From Sphingobacteriales bacterium (GTDB lineage: Bacteria > Bacteroidota > Bacteroidia > Chitinophagales > CAIOSU01), in contig JAIXOI010000038.1 in assembly GCA_027486795.1 (NCBI GenBank), positions 24,305-88,304 on the forward strand: a stretch of DNA of 64,000 nt. The letters run 5' to 3'. The notes under the pieces were generated by a model that saw nothing but the letters and a program-made list of their open reading frames with translations, was not told the DNA's origin and made no database searches. Numbering within the stretch: the first letter of the stretch is position 1; the number at the start of each line of letters is the position of its first letter. Shown here piece after piece: positions 53,639 to 63,300 of this stretch. Position numbers and translations under genes: made by a program.

Positions 53639-53808
53639 TCTGTTAAACGAACAGGAATTTCGTAACCTCTTTTGGTCATTTCTTCAGCTATATCGGAAGG
53701 TATTTCGCGACAGGCACAAAATTTTGCATGGTCAATGTGCCAAACAATTTGCTGGCGGGTAGTAGGATTTTTCGGCATAGGGTGAACCCTGTGCCAATCT
53801 TTGTTCAT
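53635..53808 (-). CDS. Conserved small protein, 57 aa
   Basis: 57 aa from the ATG at 53808 (MNKDWHRVHPMPKNP); an ATG three codons earlier is also possible. The pattern KDW...MPKNPT..Q.I.WH..HAK.C.CR.IP....EEM.KRGY is a widespread short Bacteroidota protein of unknown function. Two Cys and two His in HIDHAKFCAC could bind a metal, but this is inference. Its end overlaps trmN6 by four bases. Confidence 0.75.
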   Translation of the reverse strand: MNKDWHRVHPMPKNPTTRQQIVWHIDHAKFCACREIPSDIAEEMTKRGYEIPVRLTD

Positions 53809-53882
53809 TGTTACCATGTCGTTACTTTATCGTGCAAAGATAGTGAAGGCAGACGGGCTATTTTTTTATTTATTTTTCGTCC

Positions 53883-54209
53883 TTAATTCGAAACGTACTT
53901 TAACCCAACAATAGAGCCAATTAAGGTGGCAATAAAAAACAACCGCCAGAAAGCTGCAGGCTCTTTAAAAAAAATAATTCCGGCAATTACAGTACCTACA
54001 GCCCCTATCCCTGTCCAAACTGCGTAAGCCGTGCCGATAGGTATGGTTTGGGTAGCTTTATAGAGCAACTCCATACTTATCGTTATCGACACAAAGAAAC
54101 CTACCCACCATAGGGTGGCAGTTGTACCTGAGGTTTCCTTCACTTTCATTAAGCAAAAGGCAAAACCCACTTCAAACAATCCTGCAATAACGAGTAGTAG
54201 CCAGTTCAT
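53883..54209 (-). CDS. SMR-family exporter, SugE/Gdx guanidinium type
   Basis: 108 aa with four membrane helices, the normal small-multidrug-resistance form that works as an antiparallel dimer. The essential Glu13 in VIAGLFEVGFA and the segment PIGTAYAVWTGIGAVGTVI match the SugE/Gdx branch, whose known members export guanidinium in exchange for protons, rather than the EmrE branch. No guanidine riboswitch is seen upstream, where there are only word-like repeats. It lies downstream of galT-galK on the same strand? The order on the minus strand is galT, galK, repeats, then this gene, so read-through is possible. Confidence 0.9.
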   Translation of the reverse strand: MNWLLLVIAGLFEVGFAFCLMKVKETSGTTATLWWVGFFVSITISMELLYKATQTIPIGTAYAVWTGIGAVGTVIAGIIFFKEPAAFWRLFFIATLIGSIVGLKYVSN

Positions 54210-54223
54210 TTTTTGTTTTTCTT

Positions 54224-54301
54224 AGACACAAGACACAAGACACAATGTATATGTCGGTACAAATCATTTTCAAATTAGCACATTTCCAAATTCTCAAATT
54301 A
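54224..54301. repeat. GACACAA words plus an AATTTGGAAAT-family copy
   Basis: TAGACACAAGACACAAGACA lies at about 54223-54242. The block at 54265-54301 (CATTTTCAAATT...CAAATTA) matches 4821-4857 at about 33 of 37 positions. Read on the minus strand it starts in the last codons of galK and contains its TGA stop. Confidence 0.7.
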
Positions 54302-55454
54302 GTTTGTGCACCCCATCTACCACATCAACCATAAACGCACTGCCTTTTCGACCAGTATGGCGGTGGTAGTATTGCTCAATATACACAATGAATGATTCTA
54401 TGGCGTCCTTTTTTACTAACGCAAAAGCGCAACCGCCAAACCCAGCACCCGACATTTTAGCGCCTATACAGTTTGGGTTTTCTTGTGCACCTGCTACCAT
54501 GGTATCCAATTCGTGGCCGCTAACCTCATAATCCTCTTTTAAGGAGCGGTGCGATGCAAATAGTATAGCACCAAATACCTCAATATCGCCACGGCGCAAA
54601 GCCGCTGCAGCTTCCTGCACCCGGCGTTGTTCGCTCGATACGTGATGCGCCCGTTTGCGCAGTACAGGGTCATTTATGCATTTATCAATGTCTCTTGGAT
54701 CGGCTTGAACCAGGCGCTGTATACCTGTTTTAGATTGCAGCAGAGCAAGTGCCGTTTGGCATTCAGCCAATCGCACATGGTATTTGCTTTCACTCAATTG
54801 GCGCTGTTTGTTCGTGTTAAGCACAACCAACCTATAATCGCCAAGTTTCAAAGGAACGTAAGCATGTTCAAGGGTATCGCAGTTAAGTAATATCGCATTA
54901 TTGGCTTTGCCGTGCGCCACTGCAAACTGATCCATAATGCCGCATTTTACCCCAATAAAGTTATTCTCGGCTTTCTGGGCAATCAATGCTATCTCGGTGC
55001 GGTCCAAAGTTGTACCAGCCTGTTCAGCAAACATATATGCAGTAAGCACTTCTACACAAGCCGATGACGACAAACCAGCGCCTATAGGCAAATCAGAATT
55101 AAACATTAATTCAGCACCGGTAAGGTCAATTTTCTTTTTCTGCAATTCGCTCAACACGCCTAACGGGTAGTTTCCCCAACCACGGGATTCATCATAAGTT
55201 ATTGCTGCCGCCAAAGAACAAACAATATCGCGTTCATCCATGCCTGAGCGCATCCACATTATCTGGTTATCCTCTTTACGGAAACCAGCATAAATGCCCC
55301 GCGATATAGCAGCAGGCATTACCCAGCCACCATTATAGTCAATATGCTCGCCAATAAGGCATATGCGCCCAGGGGCAAAGTAAAACTCGACGGGGTAGGG
55401 GTCTTCCCTGCCGTAAAGTTGGTAAAATAGTTTTTGTAAGCTTTTAATTTCCAT
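54294..55454 (-). CDS. galK: Galactokinase
   Basis: 386 aa GHMP-family kinase that phosphorylates galactose at C1 with ATP (Leloir pathway). Landmarks: the substrate motif FAPGRICLIGEHIDYNGG, the ATP-binding GAGLSSSACVEV, GIMDQFAVAHGKANNAILLNCD with the catalytic Asp region, and the C-terminal GAKMSGAGFGGCAFALV. It begins one base after the galT stop, so both form an operon with galT first. Its last residues and stop codon lie inside a repeat element, suggesting that insertion changed the C-terminal end slightly. Confidence 0.96.
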   Translation of the reverse strand: MEIKSLQKLFYQLYGREDPYPVEFYFAPGRICLIGEHIDYNGGWVMPAAISRGIYAGFRKEDNQIMWMRSGMDERDIVCSLAAAITYDESRGWGNYPLGVLSELQKKKIDLTGAELMFNSDLPIGAGLSSSACVEVLTAYMFAEQAGTTLDRTEIALIAQKAENNFIGVKCGIMDQFAVAHGKANNAILLNCDTLEHAYVPLKLGDYRLVVLNTNKQRQLSESKYHVRLAECQTALALLQSKTGIQRLVQADPRDIDKCINDPVLRKRAHHVSSEQRRVQEAAAALRRGDIEVFGAILFASHRSLKEDYEVSGHELDTMVAGAQENPNCIGAKMSGAGFGGCAFALVKKDAIESFIVYIEQYYHRHTGRKGSAFMVDVVDGVHKLI

Positions 55455-55455
55455 T

Positions 55456-56439
55456 TCAGCTTTGTGATTCTTGATAACGGAAAAGGGCTTCTCTTAGTTG
55501 TGGGGCGGTGTCTTCTACCAGTAAGGTATTTGCTGCGGCCCAAGCACCCGTTTCTGACGATGCCAACCATTTTACACGGTCTGCTGCGCGAAGCGGGGTA
55601 TAAAACTCGATATGGAAAGGGTAATACTTATTGGCATCGGCATATTCAGGGCTGTTTACTGGCCGCTGGTAAAGGCACATCATATACGGGAAGGGCTTGC
55701 CGAAGAGTGTATCCATTGCCCCAACTACTTGCCTTAAAATATCAGCCAAATCAGTCCGCTCTTTTGTGTTCATATCGCTTATACAACTCTTGCCCTGCCT
55801 ATTCACTATATACACGCCGTATGGGTAATCGGTAAACCAAGGTATAAAGGCCGCGAAATGCTCATTTTTCGTAATCATTCTACGGCCATCCTGCATTTCG
55901 GTTGCCACCATATCTAATAAAAGGGAGTTGCCAGTTATGTCATAGTGTTTTAAACTATTATCCAGTTCGGCTTTTACCTTTAAAGGCACAAAAGGGTATG
56001 AGTATATTTGACCATGCGGGTGATGAATGGTTACGCCCACTTCTTCGCCACGGCTTTCAAAGGGGAATATGTATTTCACTTCTGCATCTGCAGCTAACTC
56101 TTGAAACCGAGCTGCCCAAACGTTAATTAGCTGGGCAACATGCTCTAGCGGCAATTGCGCCAAGCCTTTGTTATGGTCTGATGAATACAATACCACATCG
56201 CAATGCCCGGCTGCTTTAGCGGTGTGGTAAAAATCGGTTGGTCCGGCTTCCGGTGTAGCATGGTTGGGCGATAGTGCTGGAAAATCGTTGGGATATAACA
56301 AAACCCCATACTCATCGGGCACTTGGCCCGAACCAGAACAAAACGGACACTGCCCTGTAGGTAAATGCGGACGGTGCTGGCGATTGGGCGCCACCATGTT
56401 GTAAGTACCTAATAAGGGGTTCCAGCGTAAGTGCGACAT
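55456..56439 (-). CDS. galT: Galactose-1-phosphate uridylyltransferase
   Basis: 327 aa, class I GalT. It transfers UMP from UDP-glucose to galactose-1-phosphate through a uridylyl-histidine. The zinc-binding CPFCSGS and the catalytic HPHGQIYSYPF (His-Pro-His) are both intact, as is the start RWNPLLGTYNMVAPNRQHRP. It is the first gene of galTK. No galM, galE or sugar transporter is adjacent. Confidence 0.96.
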   Translation of the reverse strand: MSHLRWNPLLGTYNMVAPNRQHRPHLPTGQCPFCSGSGQVPDEYGVLLYPNDFPALSPNHATPEAGPTDFYHTAKAAGHCDVVLYSSDHNKGLAQLPLEHVAQLINVWAARFQELAADAEVKYIFPFESRGEEVGVTIHHPHGQIYSYPFVPLKVKAELDNSLKHYDITGNSLLLDMVATEMQDGRRMITKNEHFAAFIPWFTDYPYGVYIVNRQGKSCISDMNTKERTDLADILRQVVGAMDTLFGKPFPYMMCLYQRPVNSPEYADANKYYPFHIEFYTPLRAADRVKWLASSETGAWAAANTLLVEDTAPQLREALFRYQESQS

Positions 56440-56495
56440 TGGATTTTTCCTTTTTTGGGCTCGTAAAGGTACATATAAAATTGTTTCGAGTTTCG

Positions 56496-56683
56496 CACTT
56501 CGACTCCGCTCAGTATGACAAAAGTTGCGGGTTACTTGTTGCGAGTTGGCTTAATTTAAGTCGTTTATAGATATGGTAAGATTTATAAATTGTTAGTGAT
56601 GCTAAGTGGACGGTTTTTAATCATTTAAGACATGCGACTAAACCACTCTAACTCGTAACTCGCAACCCGCAACTCGTAACCTT
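56496..56683. repeat. Word-like repeats upstream of the CDF gene
   Basis: CACTTCGACTCCGCTCAG (from 56496) is followed by GTTGCGGGTTACTTGTTGCG (from 56524). At 56650-56683 a complementary style appears: AACTCGTAACTCGCAACCCG. The last two form an imperfect inverted pair around a 100-bp spacer. Confidence 0.55.
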
Positions 56684-56722
56684 AACTCACCATAAGTCAA
56701 AACATATGCTTAATTTCACTCA

Positions 56723-57715
56723 ATGCTCCAAAATGTAAAAGTGAGAATTCAGTTAATGGCCGTGCTGATTGGGATAGCACTTATGGCCGTAAAGTTTGGA
56801 GCCTACTTCCTTACGCATTCCAATGCCATCCTAACTGATGCGCTGGAATCGATAGTTAATGTAATAGCAGGCTTGTTTGCCTTATGCAGTTTATGGTTGG
56901 CTGCCCATCCACGCGACGAAAACCACCCTTACGGGCACGGCAAGGTCGAGTTTATTTCAGCAGGTGTTGAGGGAGCGCTGATTATGGTTGCTGGGTTTAT
57001 CATTTTTGGCAAGTCTATTTATAACTTCATCCATCCACAAGAAATCCATCAAATTGATTGGGGATTGGCTTTAATAGCCTTAGCAGGTGCTATTAACTTT
57101 GGATTGGGTTGGTTTTTGGTAAAAAAAGGTAAACAACATCGTTCTATGACGCTTCAAGCCGATGGCAAACATTTAATGTCTGATGGTTGGTCTAGCTTGG
57201 GTTTGGTTATAGGTTTGGGCATTATCTTGCTTACCGGCATCAATTGGATTGATAATGCAGTGGCTTTGCTGTTTGGACTGATAATTGTAGTCTCGGGCTT
57301 GAAATTGGTGCGCGGCTCTGTGGCAGGCATTATGGATGAAGCAGACGTTGTGCTGATTAAAGAGCTTATTGAAATACTCAACAAAAATCGCCGCCCCAAC
57401 TGGATTGACATTCACAACCTCCGCATCATTAAATATGGCTCAAACCTTCATATTGATGCGCACGTTACATTGCCGTATTATCTTGATTTGCAACAAGTAC
57501 ATGACGAGTTGGAGGCCATTGATCACATCGTTACTGATTATTTTGGTGAGGATACCGAGTTTTTTCTACATCCCGACCCTTGCATTCCTACCAGTTGCCC
57601 TATTTGTATCAAAACCGATTGCCTAGTGCGTCAGCACGCACCTACACACCACGAAACATGGACGCTGGAGAACGTAATGAAAAACAAAAAACACGGAAAA
57701 GAAGATGACAGATAG
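56723..57715 (+). CDS. Cation diffusion facilitator (CDF) metal transporter
   Basis: 330 aa with six predicted TM helices in the first ~210 residues and a C-terminal cytoplasmic ferredoxin-like domain. The metal-binding Asp in SNAILTDALESIVN (TM2) and HPYGHGKVEFISAG between TM2 and TM3 are classic, and a second acidic pair lies in TM5 (GINWIDNAVAL with upstream DGKHLMSDGWSSLG). Such carriers export Zn, Fe, Co or Mn. The C-terminal tail has a Cys cluster (CIPTSCPICIKTDCLV) that could sense or bind metal. The substrate is not certain. Confidence 0.92.
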   Translation: MLQNVKVRIQLMAVLIGIALMAVKFGAYFLTHSNAILTDALESIVNVIAGLFALCSLWLAAHPRDENHPYGHGKVEFISAGVEGALIMVAGFIIFGKSIYNFIHPQEIHQIDWGLALIALAGAINFGLGWFLVKKGKQHRSMTLQADGKHLMSDGWSSLGLVIGLGIILLTGINWIDNAVALLFGLIIVVSGLKLVRGSVAGIMDEADVVLIKELIEILNKNRRPNWIDIHNLRIIKYGSNLHIDAHVTLPYYLDLQQVHDELEAIDHIVTDYFGEDTEFFLHPDPCIPTSCPICIKTDCLVRQHAPTHHETWTLENVMKNKKHGKEDDR

Positions 57716-57778
57716 AAAATAACAGATTACAAAGCTACCCGTTCTGTTATCTGGACACTTTTCATCTGTCATTTACAC
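57703..57778. repeat. Imperfect inverted repeat at the CDF 3' end
   Basis: ATGACAGATAGAAAATAACA (from about 57706) is complementary in part to CTGTTATCTGGACACTTTTC and ATCTGTCAT (about 57742-57772). The TAG stop of the CDF gene is inside the left arm. It may act as a terminator between the converging genes. Confidence 0.5.
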
Positions 57779-58315
57779 TTAGTCTTTAGAACTGTCGCCG
57801 GTAAAGTAGTCGTCTTTGCGATGGAAAAGTACGTTGAAAGTGGTAAGGCTGCCATATATGCGGGTAATGTACTGTTGCAGGTTTACCTTATCCTCGTCGC
57901 TTAGTTTAGTGTTGGCATTTATCTGCTGCTCCATTACACGAATGCGGTCACGCACCATCACTATTTTATGGAAAAACGTCTCGATAGGAATTTCTTTACC
58001 TTTTAGGCTCGTATCTTCTGGTTGCAAAATCATGGTGCCGCCTTTCCACTTATCGCCCATCGGTATCAACATCGTAAAATCGGCAAAGCGAGAAAGCACT
58101 CCAGCCATGGCTTCTTGCACATCTTCCATCGATAGGGCTTCCTTAAACTTATCTGGCTGGGCCAATACGGTAATGCCATCAAAATCGCGGGCAATATCCT
58201 TATCGCCATGCTCTTTAAAAAATACCTTTAGGGTATCCAAGTCGCCACCCGATACAATGCCTTCGCCATATTTAGGATGCTCTACCCGTGTACCAATTCC
58301 GTATGAGTTTGCCAT
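57779..58315 (-). CDS. Hypothetical protein with N-terminal Tudor/SH3-like barrel
   Basis: 178 aa, cytoplasmic, acidic. The N-terminal GIGTRVEHPKYGEGIVSGGDLDTLKVFF resembles the small SH3/Tudor-like barrel found at the C-termini of UvrD/PcrA helicases and in RNA-polymerase-binding proteins. The remaining ~110 residues are helical and hydrophilic (MVRDRIRVMEQQINANTKLS). This two-part protein is common in Bacteroidota without assigned function. It ends tail to tail with the CDF gene. Confidence 0.7.
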   Translation of the reverse strand: MANSYGIGTRVEHPKYGEGIVSGGDLDTLKVFFKEHGDKDIARDFDGITVLAQPDKFKEALSMEDVQEAMAGVLSRFADFTMLIPMGDKWKGGTMILQPEDTSLKGKEIPIETFFHKIVMVRDRIRVMEQQINANTKLSDEDKVNLQQYITRIYGSLTTFNVLFHRKDDYFTGDSSKD

Positions 58316-58393
58316 AGTTGCAATATTTTGGCTGCTAAAATATTAAAAATATCGTACGAAATATAAGAATGCGGCTGGGTGTGCCACTTATGT

Positions 58394-58975
58394 TCATTTA
58401 TTTGCAAGGGATACTTTTTTGGCGAGCTCGTTATGAAAGGCATTAAAATATGCTACTTTGAGAACCTTCTTATAATCTAGCTTAGAAAAGATTTCTGGAG
58501 CATGGTTTTCATTATAGGTTTTCCTAACACTTTTCGTATGATTGATTAAAAACTCTTTCGGATCTCGTTGAGAAATGGGGTTGCCTTTGAATTTAATCTT
58601 GGTATGATAGTCTTTATTGAAAGTCTCTATATCAGCTAGAATCAATGCTTCCAATTCTTCGATATTGAGCAAGAATAAGGAAATGTTGCCCGTTGCTTTA
58701 TTGATAAAGTCAAACCAGATTGTCTTATCCTTTATTTTATCGTTCATAGTTGCAGGGGCATCAAGGTCACGAATCAGTACCAACGCATCAAAACCTTGTT
58801 TTATATTGATACGACCGTTGATTATACGGGAAGTTTTGTGAACATTATCTGCAATGGATTCTTCTTTCTTGCCCCTTAATAGATCTATAAATGTAATAGA
58901 GGGGAAAGCTTTAGATAGCAAGTTGGCAATTGCCAATACATCGTTAGATGATTCTCCATAAAGTCCAATTCTCAT
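58394..58975 (-). CDS. TOPRIM-like DUF4276-type protein, partner of the upstream ATPase
   Basis: 193 aa. The layout matches a compact TOPRIM nuclease fold: an early Glu8 in RIGLYGESSND, then a DxD pair Asp70-Leu-Asp72 in ALVLIRDLDAPA, followed by FLLNIEELEALILAD (residues 101-115), typical of DUF4276-like proteins. TOPRIM proteins bind Mg and cut or join nucleic acid. Its start overlaps the end of the ATPase gene by four bases (ATGA), so the two are translationally coupled. The pairing resembles two-gene versions of OLD and PARIS-like defence systems. No anti-phage activity has been shown from sequence, and the family assignment is from motif pattern only. Confidence 0.75.
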   Translation of the reverse strand: MRIGLYGESSNDVLAIANLLSKAFPSITFIDLLRGKKEESIADNVHKTSRIINGRINIKQGFDALVLIRDLDAPATMNDKIKDKTIWFDFINKATGNISLFLLNIEELEALILADIETFNKDYHTKIKFKGNPISQRDPKEFLINHTKSVRKTYNENHAPEIFSKLDYKKVLKVAYFNAFHNELAKKVSLANK

Positions 58976-60189
58976 AATCCCAAGTTATCGAACCTCCAAT
59001 AGTCGCTCATAATGCCAGTGCTGTTATAAAAGGACACAGCTAACTCTTTCTGTTCTTTAGTTAGTCGTTCAATTTTAGTGCCCTCTTTGGTCATCTTCAC
59101 TACATTGATTCTGTCTAGTTGATTGATTGTTAGAATGTCCAAAATTTGAGGGGAGTGGGTAGAGATGATGAATTGCTTAGTGGCAGACTGTCCTTTGATA
59201 AGATCCAACAGCAAATTTAATTGCTGAGGATATAATCCTAATTCCGGCTCTTCAATGAGAATAATTTCGGAATTACTAGTAAGAACTTCAACAATTATAT
59301 ACAATAGCCTCTGAGTTCCATCCGATAAGGAATCCCAAGTAAGCCACTCATCATTGAGCAAAAACTCGAAATGTAGATTCTTTGCAACAACAATTTGGTT
59401 ATTTGAAGTTGTATTAAAATAGGGGTTAATGCGAATGTCCTTAACTGGTGAGTGTTTGCTTATTATGTCTTGATATGTCTTGTTGAACCCTTCCTTAAAA
59501 GAATTAGCTATTCTTTGAGGTAGCTTCTCCATATCATTTATGCCATCAGTGGTGATTGTGCCTGTTGGGAAAGAGGACAACTTAAATAAATGCCTTATTG
59601 GAAGTCTACTATTTAATGGGCTTAAATTAAAATGCGATTTTCCAAAATGCACGCGCAAGTCTAGTCCTTTTCTGTACCAAGTATCTATTTCTTCCGGTAC
59701 TCCATAATAAATCACCGATACAGAAAAAATAGGTATATCTATATTTGCAGAATAATTATCTATTTCTGTTTCTGCATTTTCCAGAAAATCTTCTACGCTC
59801 TTAAATTTTTGATTAGAGATAAGTGAATGCTTTTCGCCATTATAATTAATAGAACATATTCCGGTTATTTCTGGAACAAGGTCAGCAAAAGCATCTCCTT
59901 TTGTAGTGCTCGAAACGTAGTTTATTTTACCTTTTACTTCCCATTCCAGCAATTTATTTTTGTCGTTTCCTTTTAGAAAGTCTAAGCCTATATTTATTAA
60001 AAAATCTCCCGCTACGCTTTCTGGTAATATAAATTCAATGGCATAATCCAAGAATTCCAGAAAATTGGTTTTCCCGCTTCCATTATCGCCAATAATGATA
60101 TTGATACCGGGCAAAAAACTAGCTTCGGTATCGATAATACTTTTATATCCCTTTAGTCGGGCCTTTTTCAAGTAAATGCGTTCTTCCAT
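58972..60189 (-). CDS. AAA/ABC-type ATPase of the OLD/RecF-like group
   Basis: 405 aa, soluble. The Walker A motif is GDNGSGKTN (residues 34-42) in INIIIGDNGSGKTNFLEFL. The signature-like segment is LSDGTQRLLYIIVEVL. Walker B is EIILIEEPELGLYPQQ, and a His switch is found in FIISTHSPQILDIL. This is the AAA_21/AAA_15 pattern seen in OLD, RecF and defence ATPases. The middle region (about 80-260) is a family-specific insertion with no visible motif. The downstream TOPRIM gene overlaps by four bases. The base composition looks more AT-rich than the flanking genes, which fits horizontal arrival. Confidence 0.88.
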   Translation of the reverse strand: MEERIYLKKARLKGYKSIIDTEASFLPGINIIIGDNGSGKTNFLEFLDYAIEFILPESVAGDFLINIGLDFLKGNDKNKLLEWEVKGKINYVSSTTKGDAFADLVPEITGICSINYNGEKHSLISNQKFKSVEDFLENAETEIDNYSANIDIPIFSVSVIYYGVPEEIDTWYRKGLDLRVHFGKSHFNLSPLNSRLPIRHLFKLSSFPTGTITTDGINDMEKLPQRIANSFKEGFNKTYQDIISKHSPVKDIRINPYFNTTSNNQIVVAKNLHFEFLLNDEWLTWDSLSDGTQRLLYIIVEVLTSNSEIILIEEPELGLYPQQLNLLLDLIKGQSATKQFIISTHSPQILDILTINQLDRINVVKMTKEGTKIERLTKEQKELAVSFYNSTGIMSDYWRFDNLGL

Positions 60190-60318
60190 GTTCGCTTTGA
60201 TGCGTTTGGGCTAATTTACGGAAATTACAATCATCCATTCAATAGCAAGGAACATAGTTTCTCTCACCTATACCCAAATCCCCTAATTTTCAAATTCCCC
60301 TTGTTATCTTGTGTGGGT

Positions 60319-63300
60319 ATGCCTGTATTGCGCACTATCTCCCTACTGTTGCTGGCTTTGGCGTTTGCCGGGGCAACGCGTGCGCAGCAATTATCGCAGT
60401 TCCGCATGAAAATGGTGCCCGTTCAAGTCGATACTTTGCAGCTGGACAGTCTATCGCTTTTGCCCAACTCTTTGATGCTCTGGAATGGCGATTTGCGCCT
60501 CGATACGAGTGCTTATACCATCGACCCCGTTTCGGCTAAACTTTCTTGGAAGCAAAAGCCTGCTGTGGATAGCGTGCAAGCCATTTATAGGGTAATACCC
60601 TTAAAGCTGGATGCAACACGGCAAAATAAAGACATTACCAATTTGGCCCAAAATGAAAACTTCCTGCTCGATCCATTTAATTACAACCCAAATGTCAAAG
60701 GCACCACTGGTGTGGTCGATTTTGGAAACCTAGATTATAACGGAAGCTTTTCGCGCGGATTAAGCGTGGGCAACAACCAGAGTGTGGTGCTTACCTCTAG
60801 TTTCAATCTGCAATTGCAGGGCAGTTTGGGTCAAGATATTGAGGTAGTAGCGGCCTTAACCGATAACAACGTGCCTGTGCAGCCTGAAGGCAATACACAA
60901 ACCTTGCAAGAGTTTGATAGGGTGTTTATTCAAATTACCAAAAAACCGCACAAACTAATAGTAGGCGACTATGAGGTAGGCAATCCGCCTGGGCATTTCA
61001 TGAAGTTTTATAGGAACTTGCAAGGCGGGCAATATAGTGGCCAGTTTAGTTTAACGGATAGCATTAGTATAAAAACCCAAACCAGTCTTGCTCTTGCTAA
61101 AGGCCGTTTTAGCCGAAACCAACTACCCGTAACCGAGGGCAACCAAGGCCCCTACAAACTTACGGGTGCCAATGGCGAAACGTTTATAATTGTAATGGCG
61201 GGCACCGAGCGGGTGTTTGTAAACGGTAAACAACTGGTACGTGGCTCGGGCAACGATTACGTAATAGATTATAACCTGGGCGAAATTACTTTTACGCCCA
61301 ATACCATTATAACAGAAGATTTGCGCGTGATTGTGGAGTTTGAATACTCTGAGCAGAACTACTTCCGCACGTTTGTGCACACGTACAATGAGGTAGAAGT
61401 AACTGATAAATTGAAGCTGCGTCTAAATTTTATAAATGAGGCCGACAACCGCAACCAAGCTGTGCAGGCCGACCTGAGCCAGGAGCAAAAGCAGTTTTTG
61501 GCAGACATTGGGGATGATTTGTCGCAAGCGCAGTACCCAGGCTACAAACCCGTGGCTTTTGAGCCTAACAGAATTTTGTATGAGCTAACCGATAAGGTAA
61601 TTAATGGCATTGTGTACGATTCGGTTTTTGTGGTATCGGTGTCGCAAGAGGTGCAGTTATACTCGGTTTCATTTGCCTTTGTGGGCACCAATAGCGGCAA
61701 TTACCGCCCGGCCAATGCTACTGCCAATGGGCGCATATTTGAGTGGATTCCGCCTGTAAATGGCGTGGCGCAGGGTAGCTACGAGCCGGTGATACTGTTG
61801 GTTACCCCCAAGCGCCGCCAAATGACCACCTTGGGCCTAGATTGGGCACCCACCGCTACCGATACCTTTATCTTGGAGGGGGCCATGAATAATGATGACC
61901 TCAATACCTTCTCGAAAAAGAACCAAGGCGATAATATTGGTGTAGCCACCTTGGCTGGCTACAAAAGGAAAATAAACTTTGGTGCACCTAAAACCGTTGG
62001 TGTTTTTGCTGCCGATAGCAGCCTTGTGCGGATGGAAAAGCAGCAAAGGTGGTATATGCTGGCGGGTGCAACCCATGAGTTTGTTAACCGCAATTTTAAT
62101 CCATTAGACCGTTACCGACCCGTGGAGTTTACCCGTAACTGGAACCTGACTGGCCAAGACAGCAGCAAAACCGACCAACACCTCGCTAATGGAGGTGTTA
62201 CACTGGTATGGAACCAGCATGGCAGTGTAGGCTATGATTTGAGCTATTACCAAGTTACAGGTGGTGTTTACGAAGGATATATGCACAACATTTCCAGCAG
62301 GTATGATAACAAGGGCTACAAGCTCAATTTTAGGCTGAGCTTGTTAAATGCCCAAGGAAGTACTCAGGACTCCCGTTTTATGCGACCTTTACTTACTGCC
62401 GAAAAGACCTTTTACAAACTGAAAGGCTGGCGCGTTGGTGGCTATTATGAACATGATAACAATAAGCGCTACACCGCTGGCACCAATAGCTTGCTTGCCA
62501 GTAGTTTTGTGTGGACTGATTGGCGCGTATATGTAGCCAATAGCGTAAGCGATACGGCCAAGTACCATACCAAATTGGAGTACATTAGGCGACTAGAGTG
62601 GCGGCCAGAGACCACTGGAGATGCATTGAATCTATATTCGGCTAGTAACACGTGGAATTGGACGGGCGATTGGACCAGCAACCCTATGCACAACCTATCA
62701 TGGCAAGCAACTTATCGCCGATTTGAAGATAGACGCAGCACTGCACAAGAGCTAGAAGAATTTTATTTAGGTAGGGTGCAATATGGCCTCACAGTGTTTA
62801 AAGGCGCTATTACATCCAACGTGCTTTATGAGCTTGGGGCAGGGCAGGAGCAGCGCCGCGATTTTACCTATCTGCCTGTGCCAGCCGGCGAGGGCAGTTA
62901 CATCTGGAACGACTACAACGGTAATGGCATACAAGAAGAAAACGAGTTTGAAATAGCCACCTTCACCAACGATACCATGTATATTCGGGTAGCCAACCCT
63001 ACCAATGAATTCGACCCGGTAAATATAACGGTGTTCAACCAAGCGCTAAACTTAACGCCAGGCAATGTTTGGCGCGGGAAGAAGGGCATTAAAGGCTTTG
63101 TGGCCAAGTTTAATAGCCTTACCTCGTTGCAACTTGATCGTAGGGTATTTCGCGGTGTTAACATTTCTCCATTCAATCCGTTTGTGTTTGACATTGACGA
63201 AACGGCGCTGGTGGCGCTCAATGCCAACGTTCGCAATAGCATCTTCTTCAACCGAACCGACACCAAGTATAATTTAGAGTACACCATACAAGATAACCGT

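Noticed and set aside
54210..54293. Guanidine riboswitch before the SMR exporter
   Set aside because: The upstream region contains only GACACAA and AATTTG words and no conserved guanidine-riboswitch helices.
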